Positions 54,407 through 63,916 are shown, counted from the stretch's first letter. The stretch is DNA of 64,000 nucleotides from Nostoc foliaceum FACHB-393 (GCF_014698505.1 NZ_JACJTD010000002.1:1-64000), one strand, 5' to 3'. Numbers and translations: made by a program. Notes: generated by a model not told the origin, from the letters alone.

Positions 54407-56602
54407 TTACTGCGTCGGCAATTTGGGGTGTGTAGTTGAGTACTTTGCCACAATGCCAGAAATCTCAGGGTTGTAAAGCCTCAAATAATTCCAGTAGTTG
54501 CCAAATACTTGCCGTACATAATTTTTAGTTTCATCAAAGGGAATTTGTTCAACAAACTCATCTGGGTCTTGTGTAGTTAGGGTTTGCAGCCATTTGGAGA
54601 CATTACCGGGGCCAGCGTTGTAACTGGCGATCGCGAGCAAGGAGTTATTGTTATATTGCTCATGGGTATGATCCAAATACCATGTACCCAGCATGATGTT
54701 ATCGTTGGGATTTTCTAGGCTTATTGTTTTGAAATCCACTTTGATTTGTGGGGCGATCCATTTAGCTGTACTCGGCAACACCTGCATCAAGCCAGTGGCA
54801 TCAGCGACGGATTTGATTTTTGGTTCAAACCGTGACTCTTGACGCATCAAAGCAGTGACTAGCAAGGGATTGAGTTGACGCTCAGTAGACCACTTTTCAA
54901 TCTCTCGAAGATAGGGAAATGGATAACGGGCTTGCCAGTAGGTGATTTGTTTGCTCAGAGTCTCATATTGGGCAAGTTCAGCTGGGATTTCCCGGTCTTC
55001 CAATTTAGAAATTTTGTCAATTCCGATGAGATTTTCTCCCTTAGCCAGCCGCATCAACCCTTCAGTAAATTGCTCTGCTACCGTTGGCTGAATTTTGTTT
55101 TGAAATTCTGTTTGCCATTGTAACCAGGCATCACGGTCTTGACCCAGCAGATACAATTCTTTGAAAGTTTCAGAGCCAGCCGGCGGTAACGGACGCTGGG
55201 GTGCGATTACTTCTGGGTTCATGACGCGCACGTTGTCAAAGTTGCCAACATTTAGCCCCAACATTGTCGCGGCTCGCCATGCATAGTATGAGTAGGGAAA
55301 CTGGCTAACCACATACTCATAAGCAGTTTGAGATTCCTGCTGTTTCCCTAGTGAAGCTGCCCATTTTCCTACCCAAAAGCCTGCTCTCGGAGCCAAAATA
55401 CTGTTGGGATTGTTGTTGACAATTGGTTCTGCCCATTGCCAAGCACCGACGTAATCTTTAGCTTTGGCTTTATCTTGGGCTATTTTCCAGCGGTACTCTG
55501 CCGCTTCATTAGAATTGCCGTATTTGGCTATGAGTAATTGCCACGCTGCGCTAGCTGCCTTTTGATCCTTGAGAGTTTGGAGAATTTTAGCTTTTTGTAC
55601 CAGTGCAGTACTAGCTTGTTCCGGAAATTTACTAATTACTTGGTCAAGATAGGGTAAGCCGTCTTTACCTGTTTTTGCGGTTTCTGCTAACCGTAGTAGC
55701 GCAGTCCCAGTTTCCTCAGCATTTGGAAATTGCTGTACTAGTAGTTTATAAGTGGCGATCGCTTTTTCTTTATCTTTGCCTCCTACCTGTAAGCCTCGTG
55801 CAGTGCGGTAGAGGTTGCGCGATGTTTTAGGTGCTTTGGCATAAGCATTCGCCGCTTTGAGAAATTGATTATTTTCCCAATAGCTTGTACCAATGAGTTC
55901 CCAGTCTTCGGGTTTGAGGGTAGGCTGTTTTACCAACTGATCCAAAACGCCCACTATACCAGGTTGGTCATAGGCATATTTAGCCAAAATCAATTGTAAT
56001 TGTGGCTGATTGGGATTTTCTTGTAAGCGTTTACGAATAATTTCCCAAGTTAGAGGATTGGAAGGAAATTGAGCGATCGCTATTTCTTGCTGCTTCGGTA
56101 GGGCAATCAAATATAGTGCTTTTACTGCGGCCGCTTCTTTGGGATACAGTTTCAGTACACTTTGCCTAAGATCCGAGGCTTTACCATCTTCCCCCAGCAT
56201 ATCCTCTGCCTGCGCCTGTTTCAGCAAAATGTAGGGCGCAAGAATAGGATAGTCTTTCTCTAAGCCTTGCAGTAAAGCTAGGGCTTTTTGCGCTTGGGTT
56301 CTTTCAATATAATCACTCGCTAAAAGATAACGAGCGCGATTTCGGTCAGGCGATCGCGACTGCCCTGCGATTTCTGCTAGTTTTGCCGCCCGTTCTGGCA
56401 GAGATTGTGATATCAGTGGAAAGACGGCTGATTGAGCAATACTAGCATCAGATGCTTGCTCTGCCTGATTCTTACCCAGTTTGAGCCATTGCCCAACGGA
56501 TTTACCAATCTCAGGTGCTGATACCATTGCCCCAGCTAAAAAGGCAAAGAGTGCCGCACCCGCAATTATGGAAATTTGTTTTTTCTGTAGTTTCTTCAGC
56601 AT
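54407..56602 (-). CDS. Soluble-type lytic transglycosylase with TPR-like superhelix
   Basis: 731-residue Slt70-type murein enzyme that cuts the MurNAc-GlcNAc bond. The N-terminal anchor (ISIIAGAALFAFLAGAMV, about 11-28) places it in the periplasm. Residues 60-560 are TPR-like helices forming the ring. The C-terminal SLT domain (about 575-690) has LVTALMRQESRFEP with catalytic Glu, ADATGLMQVLPSTAKWIA and LLAIASYNAGPGNVSKWL. It acts in peptidoglycan turnover or septal junction remodelling. No partner gene lies nearby. Confidence 0.92.
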   Translation of the reverse strand: MLKKLQKKQISIIAGAALFAFLAGAMVSAPEIGKSVGQWLKLGKNQAEQASDASIAQSAVFPLISQSLPERAAKLAEIAGQSRSPDRNRARYLLASDYIERTQAQKALALLQGLEKDYPILAPYILLKQAQAEDMLGEDGKASDLRQSVLKLYPKEAAAVKALYLIALPKQQEIAIAQFPSNPLTWEIIRKRLQENPNQPQLQLILAKYAYDQPGIVGVLDQLVKQPTLKPEDWELIGTSYWENNQFLKAANAYAKAPKTSRNLYRTARGLQVGGKDKEKAIATYKLLVQQFPNAEETGTALLRLAETAKTGKDGLPYLDQVISKFPEQASTALVQKAKILQTLKDQKAASAAWQLLIAKYGNSNEAAEYRWKIAQDKAKAKDYVGAWQWAEPIVNNNPNSILAPRAGFWVGKWAASLGKQQESQTAYEYVVSQFPYSYYAWRAATMLGLNVGNFDNVRVMNPEVIAPQRPLPPAGSETFKELYLLGQDRDAWLQWQTEFQNKIQPTVAEQFTEGLMRLAKGENLIGIDKISKLEDREIPAELAQYETLSKQITYWQARYPFPYLREIEKWSTERQLNPLLVTALMRQESRFEPKIKSVADATGLMQVLPSTAKWIAPQIKVDFKTISLENPNDNIMLGTWYLDHTHEQYNNNSLLAIASYNAGPGNVSKWLQTLTTQDPDEFVEQIPFDETKNYVRQVFGNYWNYLRLYNPEISGIVAKYSTTHPKLPTQ

Positions 56603-56960
56603 GAATACCCGCTGAAAAGTTCCGATGAATTTCCTGAAACTTTAACACTCTTAACCATCAGTGTTACCAATTTTTAATTTTAGATTTTTAATTTTATGTA
56701 GAAAAATCTTAATTTTCAATCCTACTGTTGGCAGTAATGAGTAATTAACACATATTAGATACTATTGCATCTATCTTTGGTATGTCATAAATGATTTGTC
56801 AGAAGAGGAGAAAAGTCTATAGATGCTGCGGCTACTCTACGAGAGACTGCACCCTAAGCGTAGCTATGCCGCAGGCTTTACGAAACGCAACATAAATTAA
56901 TTTATACCCGCGCTTCCCTGGTGGAAAAGCTGTTCGCAGTGCGATCGCCCGATCTTGTAG
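56603..56960. other. Intergenic region, no gene seen
   Basis: About 360 nt between the lytic transglycosylase start and the REP hairpin at 56961. It includes an ttttaattttagatttttaa-type low-complexity patch (56667-56700) and a ctacgagagactgc/gcgtagctatgcc palindromic repeat near 56835-56870. No coding character. Confidence 0.45.
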
Positions 56961-56987
56961 GATGCGTTAGCAGCAGCGTAACGCATC
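56961..56987. repeat. REP hairpin, left of the RAYT gene
   Basis: GATGCGTTA-gcagcagcg-TAACGCATC: 9-bp perfect arms, preceded by GATCTTGTAG. It lies 17 nt from the transposase stop codon. The same sequence with the same flank recurs at 57889-57915, and in inverted orientation at 57638-57664. Confidence 0.85.
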
Positions 56988-57003
56988 ACCCAAAACCTTG
57001 AAC

Positions 57004-57555
57004 TCACCGATCCCATACCTCTAATAAGGGCATCAATTCCTCCTTCATTCCCCAATCAACCGAATAAATACCCTGTGCTACATATCGGTGAAAACTTGAA
57101 AACTTCCAATCGATTACTCGCTGACACAACCCATGTTGTACTGGATTGTAATGGATATAATCACAATGCCGCGCAAAATCAGCATCATCTCGAATCCAAT
57201 GTTCCCAAAATCGTCGCTGCCAAAGATTGCTCTCTCTGCGTTTCTGCCGTGATTCACTCCGGTTTGCCAGCAACTGTAGCTTAGACGCTCCTTGCTTGGT
57301 GACATCGCTTTTAATCAATCGCCAACGAGTTGCATAATCACTATCATTGGGTGGTAAAGTCCAGATGCAGTGGATGTGGTCAGGTAACAACACAATGGCA
57401 TCGATCACAAACGGATATTTTTTACGAACCTTGAGAAATGCAGACCGCAGCAAAGGACGGGCAATATCCGTGCAAAGCCACGGTTGTCTTTGATGTGTGA
57501 CCTGGGTAAAGAAGTAAGTGCCGCCCTCAATCCTTATTCTGCGGTAATTGGTCAT
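57004..57555 (-). CDS. REP-associated tyrosine transposase (RAYT, IS200-like)
   Basis: 183-residue HUH-type single-strand transposase. The metal-binding HUH pair is in LLPDHIHCIW (H60, H62), and the nucleophilic Tyr is likely Y133 in HCDYIHYNPVQHGL. The N-terminus MTNYRRIRIEGGTYFFTQVT is characteristic of the RAYT branch, not of TnpA from mobile IS200/IS605 elements. RAYTs recognise and cut REP hairpins. Here one hairpin lies on each side in opposite orientation, forming a REP-bounded unit. The gene looks intact. Confidence 0.92.
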   Translation of the reverse strand: MTNYRRIRIEGGTYFFTQVTHQRQPWLCTDIARPLLRSAFLKVRKKYPFVIDAIVLLPDHIHCIWTLPPNDSDYATRWRLIKSDVTKQGASKLQLLANRSESRQKRRESNLWQRRFWEHWIRDDADFARHCDYIHYNPVQHGLCQRVIDWKFSSFHRYVAQGIYSVDWGMKEELMPLLEVWDR

Positions 57556-57637
57556 TGAATGATGCTATTCGGATTTGTTGATTAGTTTGCCCAAATCCAG
57601 CTGAGAATCCATAATTCAGCACGTTGATTACATGGGG

Positions 57638-57664
57638 GATGCGTTACGCTGGCGCTAACGCATC
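57638..57664. repeat. REP hairpin, right of the RAYT gene (inverted)
   Basis: GATGCGTTA-cgctggcgc-TAACGCATC followed by CTACAAGAT, the reverse complement of the ATCTTGTAG flank of the left copy. It is thus in opposite orientation to the copies at 56961 and 57889 and completes the pair bracketing the transposase gene. Confidence 0.85.
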
Positions 57665-57684
57665 CTACAAGATTAGCGATCGCT

Positions 57685-57866
57685 CTATAAAGTAGAAGAT
57701 ATTTCTGTAAGAAGATTGTCTAATTGCTTCTGAAATGCTTTTAGTCCACCCTTCTCATCCCAGTATTGGTGAAATTGGTGCATCTTATTCTTTTCGGCTA
57801 AATTATGGGCAGCACCATCACTGAAAACATAATAATTGCATTGCCATCGGCTAAAGATCCTGTATA
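57685..57866 (-). pseudogene. Fragment of an unidentified gene truncated by a REP
   Basis: Minus-strand frame of about 60 codons ending at TAG 57685-57687. It reads YRIFSRWQCNYYVFSDGA, then HNLAEKNKMHQFHQYWDEKG, then LKAFQKQLDNLLTEISSTL. It has natural protein composition but its upstream end runs straight into the REP at 57868-57915, so the 5' part is lost. Family not recognised. Confidence 0.5.
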
Positions 57867-57888
57867 GTGCGATCGCCCGATCTTGTAG

Positions 57889-57915
57889 GATGCGTTAGCA
57901 GCAGCGTAACGCATC
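57889..57915. repeat. Third REP hairpin
   Basis: Identical to the copy at 56961-56987 including about 20 bp of left flank with GCGATCGCCC. It is in the same orientation as the left copy and lies where the minus-strand gene fragment is broken. Confidence 0.85.
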
Positions 57916-58080
57916 ACCTAAAACTTGCCATAGCAATTTCTCCATTCTTTGGGCAGCCAATTCGTAAGCGTTTATTTTGAGCTATAGCGATCGGACTGTA
58001 AAAGGTTAGGCTAATTTGCAAGCAATGCGATCGCTGAATTAGAGATAATATTTCTATGATTCAGTAATTCTCTATCATCT

Positions 58081-58701
58081 ATGACTCAAGCCATACCCAA
58101 GCTAGTAACCTTTGAGGAATTCGTCGATTGGCTACCCGAAAATCGACGAGTCCGCTACGAATTACATAAAGGAAAAATTGTTGAGATGGCACAACCAGTA
58201 GGGGAACACGAAGAAGTTAAAGGATTTCTAGGTATCGAAATTCCTTTTGAAATCAAGCGTCTAGGATTGCCCTACTTCATACCTAACCAAGTTATAGTTA
58301 GACCTCCTGAAAAAGATTCTGGTTACTTACCAGATGTGTTGGTGCTAAACCGTGCAAATATGGAAAACGAGAAATTATGGAAAAAAGAATCTACTGTTAG
58401 TTTGGGTGCATCAATACCTTTGGCAATTGAGGTTGTATCAACTAACTGGCGAGACGATTATTACTTGAAGTATGCTGACTATGAAGAGATGGGTATCCCA
58501 GAATACTGGATTGTCGATTATGCTGCCTTGGGTGGACGTAATTTTATCGGCAATCCCAAACAACCGACAATCACCGTGTGTAACTTGGTTGATGAAGAAT
58601 ATCAAATAAGTAAGTTTCGAGATAACGATCGCATTGTCTCCCAAACTTTTCCTGAATTGAATCTCACCCCAAACCAGATTTTTCAAGCTGCTGTGGTATA
58701 G
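58081..58701 (+). CDS. Uma2 family (DUF820) endonuclease
   Basis: 206-residue intact member of the PD-(D/E)xK-like Uma2 family. Typical parts are FVDWLPENRRVRYELHKGKI, GYLPDVLVLN (metal-binding Asp), LAIEVVSTNWRDDYYLKYAD (E-x-V-S with the Lys) and GIPEYWIVDY, then a C-terminal strand. Function is unknown; the family is expanded in cyanobacteria and often carried by mobile DNA. Its 3' end overlaps the convergent hydroxylase gene by 38 nt. Confidence 0.92.
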   Translation: MTQAIPKLVTFEEFVDWLPENRRVRYELHKGKIVEMAQPVGEHEEVKGFLGIEIPFEIKRLGLPYFIPNQVIVRPPEKDSGYLPDVLVLNRANMENEKLWKKESTVSLGASIPLAIEVVSTNWRDDYYLKYADYEEMGIPEYWIVDYAALGGRNFIGNPKQPTITVCNLVDEEYQISKFRDNDRIVSQTFPELNLTPNQIFQAAVV

Positions 58702-59971
58702 CGTTTAAGCCTGATAGTTTTGCTAATTCTGGAGTTCGTCCCTTCAAGCCAATCATCAACTTCAGCATAAAGACCTTTAAAACGGGTACTCGCTGCAAAA
58801 ACCATAAACCCAGGCGACGCACCAATACCACAGGTAAGAAATTATTAGAAAACATCCGATCTAACAAATCGGTGAAACCTAAAATCGTCAGGTTTTCCAG
58901 CTTGCGCCAGCGTTCATAACCTTTAAGAATCTGAATATCGCCAATATCTTTACCCGCTTGGTGCGCTGTTTGGATTATTTGCGCCAAAGCTGCTGCATCC
59001 CGAATGCCCAGATTTAAACCTTGTCCGCCGACAGGATGGCAATTGTGCGCCGCATCACCAATTAATGCCAGCCGGGGAAGAACATAGCGATCGCTTTGCA
59101 TGAGTTGTACCTGGAATACAAAGCGATCGCCTAGTAATTCCAATTTCCCCATTTGATCGCCATAGCGACGGGTGAGTTCTGCCAAAAATTGCTCATCATC
59201 TAAAGCACATAAAGCTTTTGCTTCTTCGTGAGGGGCTGTCCACACAATGCGGCAACGGTTCCCCGGTAAAGGTAAAATCGCAAAGGGCCCGCTAGACCAA
59301 AATCTTTCGTAAGCGGTGTTGTTGTGCGGTTTTTCTGGTTTTACAAATGCTACGATGCAAGACTGCCAATATTTCCAGCCAGAAGTTTTGATACCAGCAG
59401 CTTGACGAATTGGCGATCGCGCCCCATCTGCTGCTATCAGTAATTTGCTCCGAACTGTCCGTAACTGATCAGCAACTTTAATATCTATCGCGACTATATC
59501 TTGCTGGTACCGCGTATTTACCACTTCAGCCGGACACAGATAAGTCACATTTGGACAATTTTGGACAAACTCCTGCAACGGCTGTAACAGCGCTTGGTGT
59601 TCCGCCACATAACCCAACTCTGCTGTATCTATATCATCTGTGGTAAATTCCACCACATTGGGATAGTCGGCATCAGAAAGACGAACTCGGCAATATTTGG
59701 CGATTTGAGGCAATATTTTGTCCCAAACTCCAATTCCTTGGTAAATTAACGCTGAAAGCTGATGAACTGCATAGGCTTGCCCCTTAGCCACCGCCGCTGA
59801 TGCCACTTTTGCCTCAATCAGCAAGATACTCAAGCCAGAATCTTTTAAAGCAGAGGCTAGAGTTAACCCAATAATCCCACCGCCGACAATTACCAAATCA
59901 TATTCATATCCCCGCTCATTTGGCGGTGTTGGTTGAGGGGGAAGAGTTTGCTCAAGCTGCGTTAAGGCCAT
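58664..59971 (-). CDS. UbiH-like FAD-dependent hydroxylase
   Basis: 435-residue flavoprotein monooxygenase of the UbiH/UbiF group. The FAD-binding Rossmann motif is DLVIVGGGIIGLTLASAL, with the DG motif LLIAADGARSPIRQAAG and the second FAD site GDAAHNCHPVGGQGLNLG. In cyanobacteria such enzymes are linked to plastoquinone or other ring hydroxylation, but cyanobacteria do not make ubiquinone, so the substrate is open. The last 12 codons overlap the Uma2 gene on the other strand. Confidence 0.88.
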   Translation of the reverse strand: MALTQLEQTLPPQPTPPNERGYEYDLVIVGGGIIGLTLASALKDSGLSILLIEAKVASAAVAKGQAYAVHQLSALIYQGIGVWDKILPQIAKYCRVRLSDADYPNVVEFTTDDIDTAELGYVAEHQALLQPLQEFVQNCPNVTYLCPAEVVNTRYQQDIVAIDIKVADQLRTVRSKLLIAADGARSPIRQAAGIKTSGWKYWQSCIVAFVKPEKPHNNTAYERFWSSGPFAILPLPGNRCRIVWTAPHEEAKALCALDDEQFLAELTRRYGDQMGKLELLGDRFVFQVQLMQSDRYVLPRLALIGDAAHNCHPVGGQGLNLGIRDAAALAQIIQTAHQAGKDIGDIQILKGYERWRKLENLTILGFTDLLDRMFSNNFLPVVLVRRLGLWFLQRVPVLKVFMLKLMIGLKGRTPELAKLSGLNAIPQQLEKSGLG

Positions 59972-60212
59972 TGTTAAGTTAGGTAACAGCGTCTTTACTC
60001 TTATTTTGACGCGATCGCGCCCTCTTGAGCAAGTTGATTAAAAAAACCACTGATTGAGATGCTCCCAATTGAGAGAGAGGGATTCTAGCGGAGGTTAAAT
60101 GCTCAAAAATACTCACAACCATCAGAGTTGCTGGCAGTTCAAAGTTCTATGTAACATTCTTGACTTTATAAAAATAACTGCTATTTGCTTATAATACCTG
60201 TGTGAATCCAGA

Positions 60213-60971
60213 TTAAGAAAGGCTGAGAGCCATTAATTCTTCTGATATTTCAAAGTTAGATGTGACATTTTGCACATCATCCAAGCCTTCTAGAGTATCA
60301 ATTAACTTGAAAAGCGATCGCGCCTGATCTGGATCGGTAACTTCTACACTATTACTGGGAATCCAGCGAAATTCGGCATCAGTTACCTTAAAGCCTTGAA
60401 CTTTGAGTGTCTGGCTAAGGGTTTCTAAATTGCCAATGTCAGTAAATACCTCAGCCATCTCATCTTCAGCCATCTCATAAGACTCAGCACCACCTTCAAG
60501 GGATGCTTCTAAAAGCTGTTCTTCGTCAACCACACCCTGCACTACACAAACGCCTTTTTGCTCAAACATCCAGCTAACACAACCTATTTCACCAAGATTG
60601 CCACCATTTTTACTGAAAGCTACACGCAAATCAGCAGCAGTGCGATTGCGATTATCTGTGAGGGCTTCAATTAAAATCGCTACACCACCAGGGCCGTAAC
60701 CTTCATAGCGAATCGCTTCAAAGATAGTATTATCCCCGCCAAAAGTGCCTGCACCTTTAGCGATCGCTCGTTCAATATTATCATTGGGGATACTCGCTGC
60801 CTTTGCCTTATCAATTGCCGTGCGAAGTTGAAAATTCAGCGCTGGATCTGGTACACCGCTTCTAGCCGCAACGATAATCGCCCTCGATAACTGAGTGAAG
60901 GTTTTTCCCTTTTTTGCATCTACTACGGCTTTTTGGCGCTTAATATTTGCCCATTTACTATGTCCTGCCAT
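60213..60971 (-). CDS. YebC/PmpR family protein
   Basis: 252-residue YebC-type protein, full family length. N-terminus MAGHSKWANIKRQKAVVDAK is diagnostic, followed by IDKAKAASIPNDNIERAIAK, YEGYGPGGVAILIEALTDN, and NRTAADLRVAFSKNGGNLGE. Formerly called transcription regulators, YebC proteins also help ribosomes pass proline stretches. It stands alone, with about 240 nt before the hydroxylase start. Confidence 0.95.
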   Translation of the reverse strand: MAGHSKWANIKRQKAVVDAKKGKTFTQLSRAIIVAARSGVPDPALNFQLRTAIDKAKAASIPNDNIERAIAKGAGTFGGDNTIFEAIRYEGYGPGGVAILIEALTDNRNRTAADLRVAFSKNGGNLGEIGCVSWMFEQKGVCVVQGVVDEEQLLEASLEGGAESYEMAEDEMAEVFTDIGNLETLSQTLKVQGFKVTDAEFRWIPSNSVEVTDPDQARSLFKLIDTLEGLDDVQNVTSNFEISEELMALSLS

Positions 60972-61044
60972 AATCTGAAATTATCAAAACTCTATTCAAG
61001 ATTAGGATATAAACGCTTGCAATAACCAGGGTGAGGTTTTTTAT

Positions 61045-62613
61045 TTAAATCACAAAAGGTTCAAGCTCGCGGTTATGCCACTCTTGTTCAACCCGTTCAG
61101 TAATAAGCGGTCTGATGATAAACTTGGGCGGGCAACCATCCAGAACATCAATCCGCACACATGAGTAAGGCAGGCGCTTTTGGAATTTGTAATCATGACG
61201 ACCCACAAAAAGCTTTGAATCGGCAACTTTCCGAGTGGGTTTACCTGCAATTTCCGTAAAAGTTTCCATCAATTCAGTCCCCTCTCGCCGTTGATAACGG
61301 GGACGATGACCACTACCACCAGAGATAATGCAGTTAATGTGGGAGTCAGCAAATCCGGTATCAGTTGTGCACAGATGTTCCAAACAGTGAGCGTGACCAT
61401 TTAAAATCAAATCCACTATGGGACGTTCTTTAATTAAAGAACCAAGAGTTTCTGCCACTTGTTCAAATACCCAGCGCAAGCGGTGGCGAACTGCTAAGGT
61501 TTGCGCCTGATCCCACTTGGTAGCTTCTGTGACGTATGGTGGATGGTGGAAAAAGATAATCCGTCCTCGCACTTCAGAGGTGTTCCAAGATTCGATTAGT
61601 CTGCTTCGCAACCATTCAAGTTGTTCAAAGTCGATCGCAGGCATTCTCTGAGATGCCAATTGTTTTTCAATATCGATTTTGATCTCGTTTATTTGCTCTA
61701 ATTTGGCACTAAGTTCATCAAGTTGTTCCGCTTCGATGGGTTTATCGGGGTTCAGGCGATCAGATATTTTCAAAATCTGCAATTCTTCTTGATCTATTTC
61801 CTGGCGACGCTTTTGCAATTCCCGGCGGTAAATTTCTCCCTCTTGAGTTGCAGGTAAAGGTGATGGTGTATTAAAGGTGTTGGAATCCAAAGCGAAAAAG
61901 TCAATCCCGCCGTAACGAAAGGTGTAATAGCGATTGGGTAAGCGGGTAAACTGTCCAGGTTCGTAACGCAAACAGCGCCCTGTGTCGGTCTTAGCAGTAT
62001 AGTGTTGATCTAGATGACGTTCTAATTCTGAAGAGGACATCGCCCCTGTATAGTCCATAAATGCCCGTGCATAGGCATTACCTTGATATGATCCATGCCA
62101 GCCAATCTCAATATCTTTGTAGCGCAACAGGCGACGTAATGAAGATGTTGTTCCAGTAAACAAACGGTACATCAACGGTACATCGTAGTAATCATGATTA
62201 CCAAGTACTGGCAAGAATGGCAGATTAAACACCATGCGATCGTAGGGAATATCTTTCGAGTTGTCGCCATTTACAAGAAATTCCTGGTAAGGCTCAATAA
62301 AGTTTGTCGAATAATACTCTTGGGAACCCACCACATAAATTACATCGCCTGTGTGCAACACAAAACTGCAATCATCGCGGTGAGGAAGCATTAGTTCAGC
62401 AACTTTCCGTTGGGGGTGGTGCCGATAATGGGATTGGGTGCCAGAATCACCGATAACCATAAAGGAAAATTCTGGACTATTATGCCTGCCATCATCTATA
62501 ACCATGCAGGTTTGATCAATTCCCCGTTGCACAAAACTTGGATGCATCCACCGCACCCGTTCCTTCATCTTTTGAATTTTTACAGGAATCGGTGGATCGG
62601 AAATCAATTTCAT
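61045..62613 (-). CDS. Metallophosphoesterase (calcineurin-like)
   Basis: 522 residues from the ATG at 62613; an earlier GTG at 62646 is possible. The binuclear metal motifs are FMVIGDSGTQ, LHTGDVIY, LGNHDYYD, IIFFHHPPY and LNGHAHCLEH, in the expected order. Between the third and fourth motifs sits an insertion of about 110 residues with a charged coiled coil (QEELQILKISDRL, LDELSAKLEQINEIKIDIE), unusual for the family. There is no signal peptide, so a cytoplasmic phosphatase or phosphodiesterase is likely. Substrate unknown. Confidence 0.88.
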   Translation of the reverse strand: MKLISDPPIPVKIQKMKERVRWMHPSFVQRGIDQTCMVIDDGRHNSPEFSFMVIGDSGTQSHYRHHPQRKVAELMLPHRDDCSFVLHTGDVIYVVGSQEYYSTNFIEPYQEFLVNGDNSKDIPYDRMVFNLPFLPVLGNHDYYDVPLMYRLFTGTTSSLRRLLRYKDIEIGWHGSYQGNAYARAFMDYTGAMSSSELERHLDQHYTAKTDTGRCLRYEPGQFTRLPNRYYTFRYGGIDFFALDSNTFNTPSPLPATQEGEIYRRELQKRRQEIDQEELQILKISDRLNPDKPIEAEQLDELSAKLEQINEIKIDIEKQLASQRMPAIDFEQLEWLRSRLIESWNTSEVRGRIIFFHHPPYVTEATKWDQAQTLAVRHRLRWVFEQVAETLGSLIKERPIVDLILNGHAHCLEHLCTTDTGFADSHINCIISGGSGHRPRYQRREGTELMETFTEIAGKPTRKVADSKLFVGRHDYKFQKRLPYSCVRIDVLDGCPPKFIIRPLITERVEQEWHNRELEPFVI

Positions 62614-62719
62614 GGCTGATAACTCTTGAATGCCTAATGCACACACCGATTGTAACGAAATATTTAATTGTCATTAGTCATTTGTGAATAACCAATCCTC
62701 AATCCCTAATTCCCAATCT

Positions 62720-63145
62720 TTAAGGCAAATTTTCTCGTAGTAATGCTCGAAAGCCTGCTTGTTGAAAATGCTCATCAGCAGTCAGCGCTTCAGTGATTCC
62801 ACTATATTGCATAACTATAAAAGATACGCAATCCACAAATCCCCATTCTTTCTCAGTTCGTTCCCGATATAGCTCGAAAGCACGTTCGTAGAGTTCCTGG
62901 GAGAGGGGGACAATTTCCACTTTGGAGTCTGCTACTAGAGAATTTAATAATATAATTGCCGCTTGACGATAAGGTTGTTGGGATAAGGCATTGCCAATTT
63001 CCAACATCACCGCCTGTGTTGTCACCAAGCGAGTTTCTGCCGCTTGTAACATTTTAGCCAGATGTAAGGCTCGGTCATGCAAGCGATCGCTCGGTGCAGA
63101 TAAGGCAATGGCAAATGATGTATCAAGAAAGACTTCAGAATGCAT
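62720..63145 (-). CDS. PIN-domain toxin (VapC-like)
   Basis: 141-residue PIN ribonuclease. The four acidic residues of the active site are in place: D8 (VFLDTSFAIAL), E49 (VMLEIGNAL), D105 (WGFVDCVSF) and D124 (LTADEHF). It lies 7 nt after a small antitoxin-like gene on the same strand, forming a type II toxin-antitoxin pair. VapC toxins usually cut tRNA or rRNA; the target of this one is unknown. Confidence 0.9.
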   Translation of the reverse strand: MHSEVFLDTSFAIALSAPSDRLHDRALHLAKMLQAAETRLVTTQAVMLEIGNALSQQPYRQAAIILLNSLVADSKVEIVPLSQELYERAFELYRERTEKEWGFVDCVSFIVMQYSGITEALTADEHFQQAGFRALLRENLP

Positions 63146-63152
63146 GGAAAGT

Positions 63153-63368
63153 TTACTTACTGTACAAATATTTATCTATATTGGTAGACCAGTCAGCTGG
63201 CCCATCTAGGTTGAGCGATCGCGCTGTTTGCAGAAATGATACCGTTTCGTGTTCACTTGGCGGTAAAATTTCAATACTGATTCGCACACGGGTATTGATT
63301 GGCAGTGCGATCGGTTCAGCCGGATAGAACACTTTGCCATTAAACACAGCTGTGATTTTTTCTACCAT
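63153..63368 (-). CDS. Putative antitoxin of the PIN-domain toxin
   Basis: 71 residues from the ATG at 63368; the TTG at 63377 is less likely. Sequence starts MVEKITAVFNGKVFYPAEPI, a pattern of DUF104/AbrB-like antitoxins, then LPINTRVRISIEILPP and an acidic/aromatic C-terminal part (SLNLDGPADWSTNIDKYLYS) that probably blocks the toxin. It ends 7 nt before the PIN-domain gene. Confidence 0.85.
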   Translation of the reverse strand: MVEKITAVFNGKVFYPAEPIALPINTRVRISIEILPPSEHETVSFLQTARSLNLDGPADWSTNIDKYLYSK

Positions 63369-63623
63369 TGTTTGCAAAAAACGCTTTTAGTCTATCCTAA
63401 GCTGGTTGTAGCAATACGGGTAGAGTAGACGACGCAATAACTAGTGAAGATACTTATACCTGTCTTACGAATTATATCGATTTTTCACAATTGCCTAAGC
63501 CACTGACCGAACTAATGTTAAGTAAGTTCGACAAACCTTTCCCTCTCAGACTCGGCTAGCGTGTACACCAAGTTATCGAATTACCCAAAATAAAAGAAAA
63601 ACCTCATCTTGTCCAATCGGACA

Positions 63624-63648
63624 TCTGTCTCCTTAGTAAGGAGACAGA
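63624..63648. repeat. Perfect 12-bp palindrome
   Basis: TCTGTCTCCTTA-g-TAAGGAGACAGA, perfect arms with a single central base. It could be a regulator-binding palindrome or a hairpin in RNA. It is not followed by a T-run, so a terminator role is unlikely. Confidence 0.7.
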
Positions 63649-63916
63649 TAGGTTTGACGTAGTAAAACCAGGGTTAGATATTTTACAGACAAAAGGGAAA
63701 AATTTTTGTTTTTTCTCAATCCTTAGCAACAAATTTTTGTAGCTATTCTATACATAAATACGTATGTAGGCTGGAAATAAATCAAGCTTTTAGAGTTGCG
63801 TAAAGCGCAGAGCTTAAACACTATTTTTGCTACTTTGATGAGTAACTGCTGACTTAGTAAAAATAGTTAAAGCTAGATGAGAAATATTGTTTTATATGTC
63901 CTATACTTCTCTTAAT

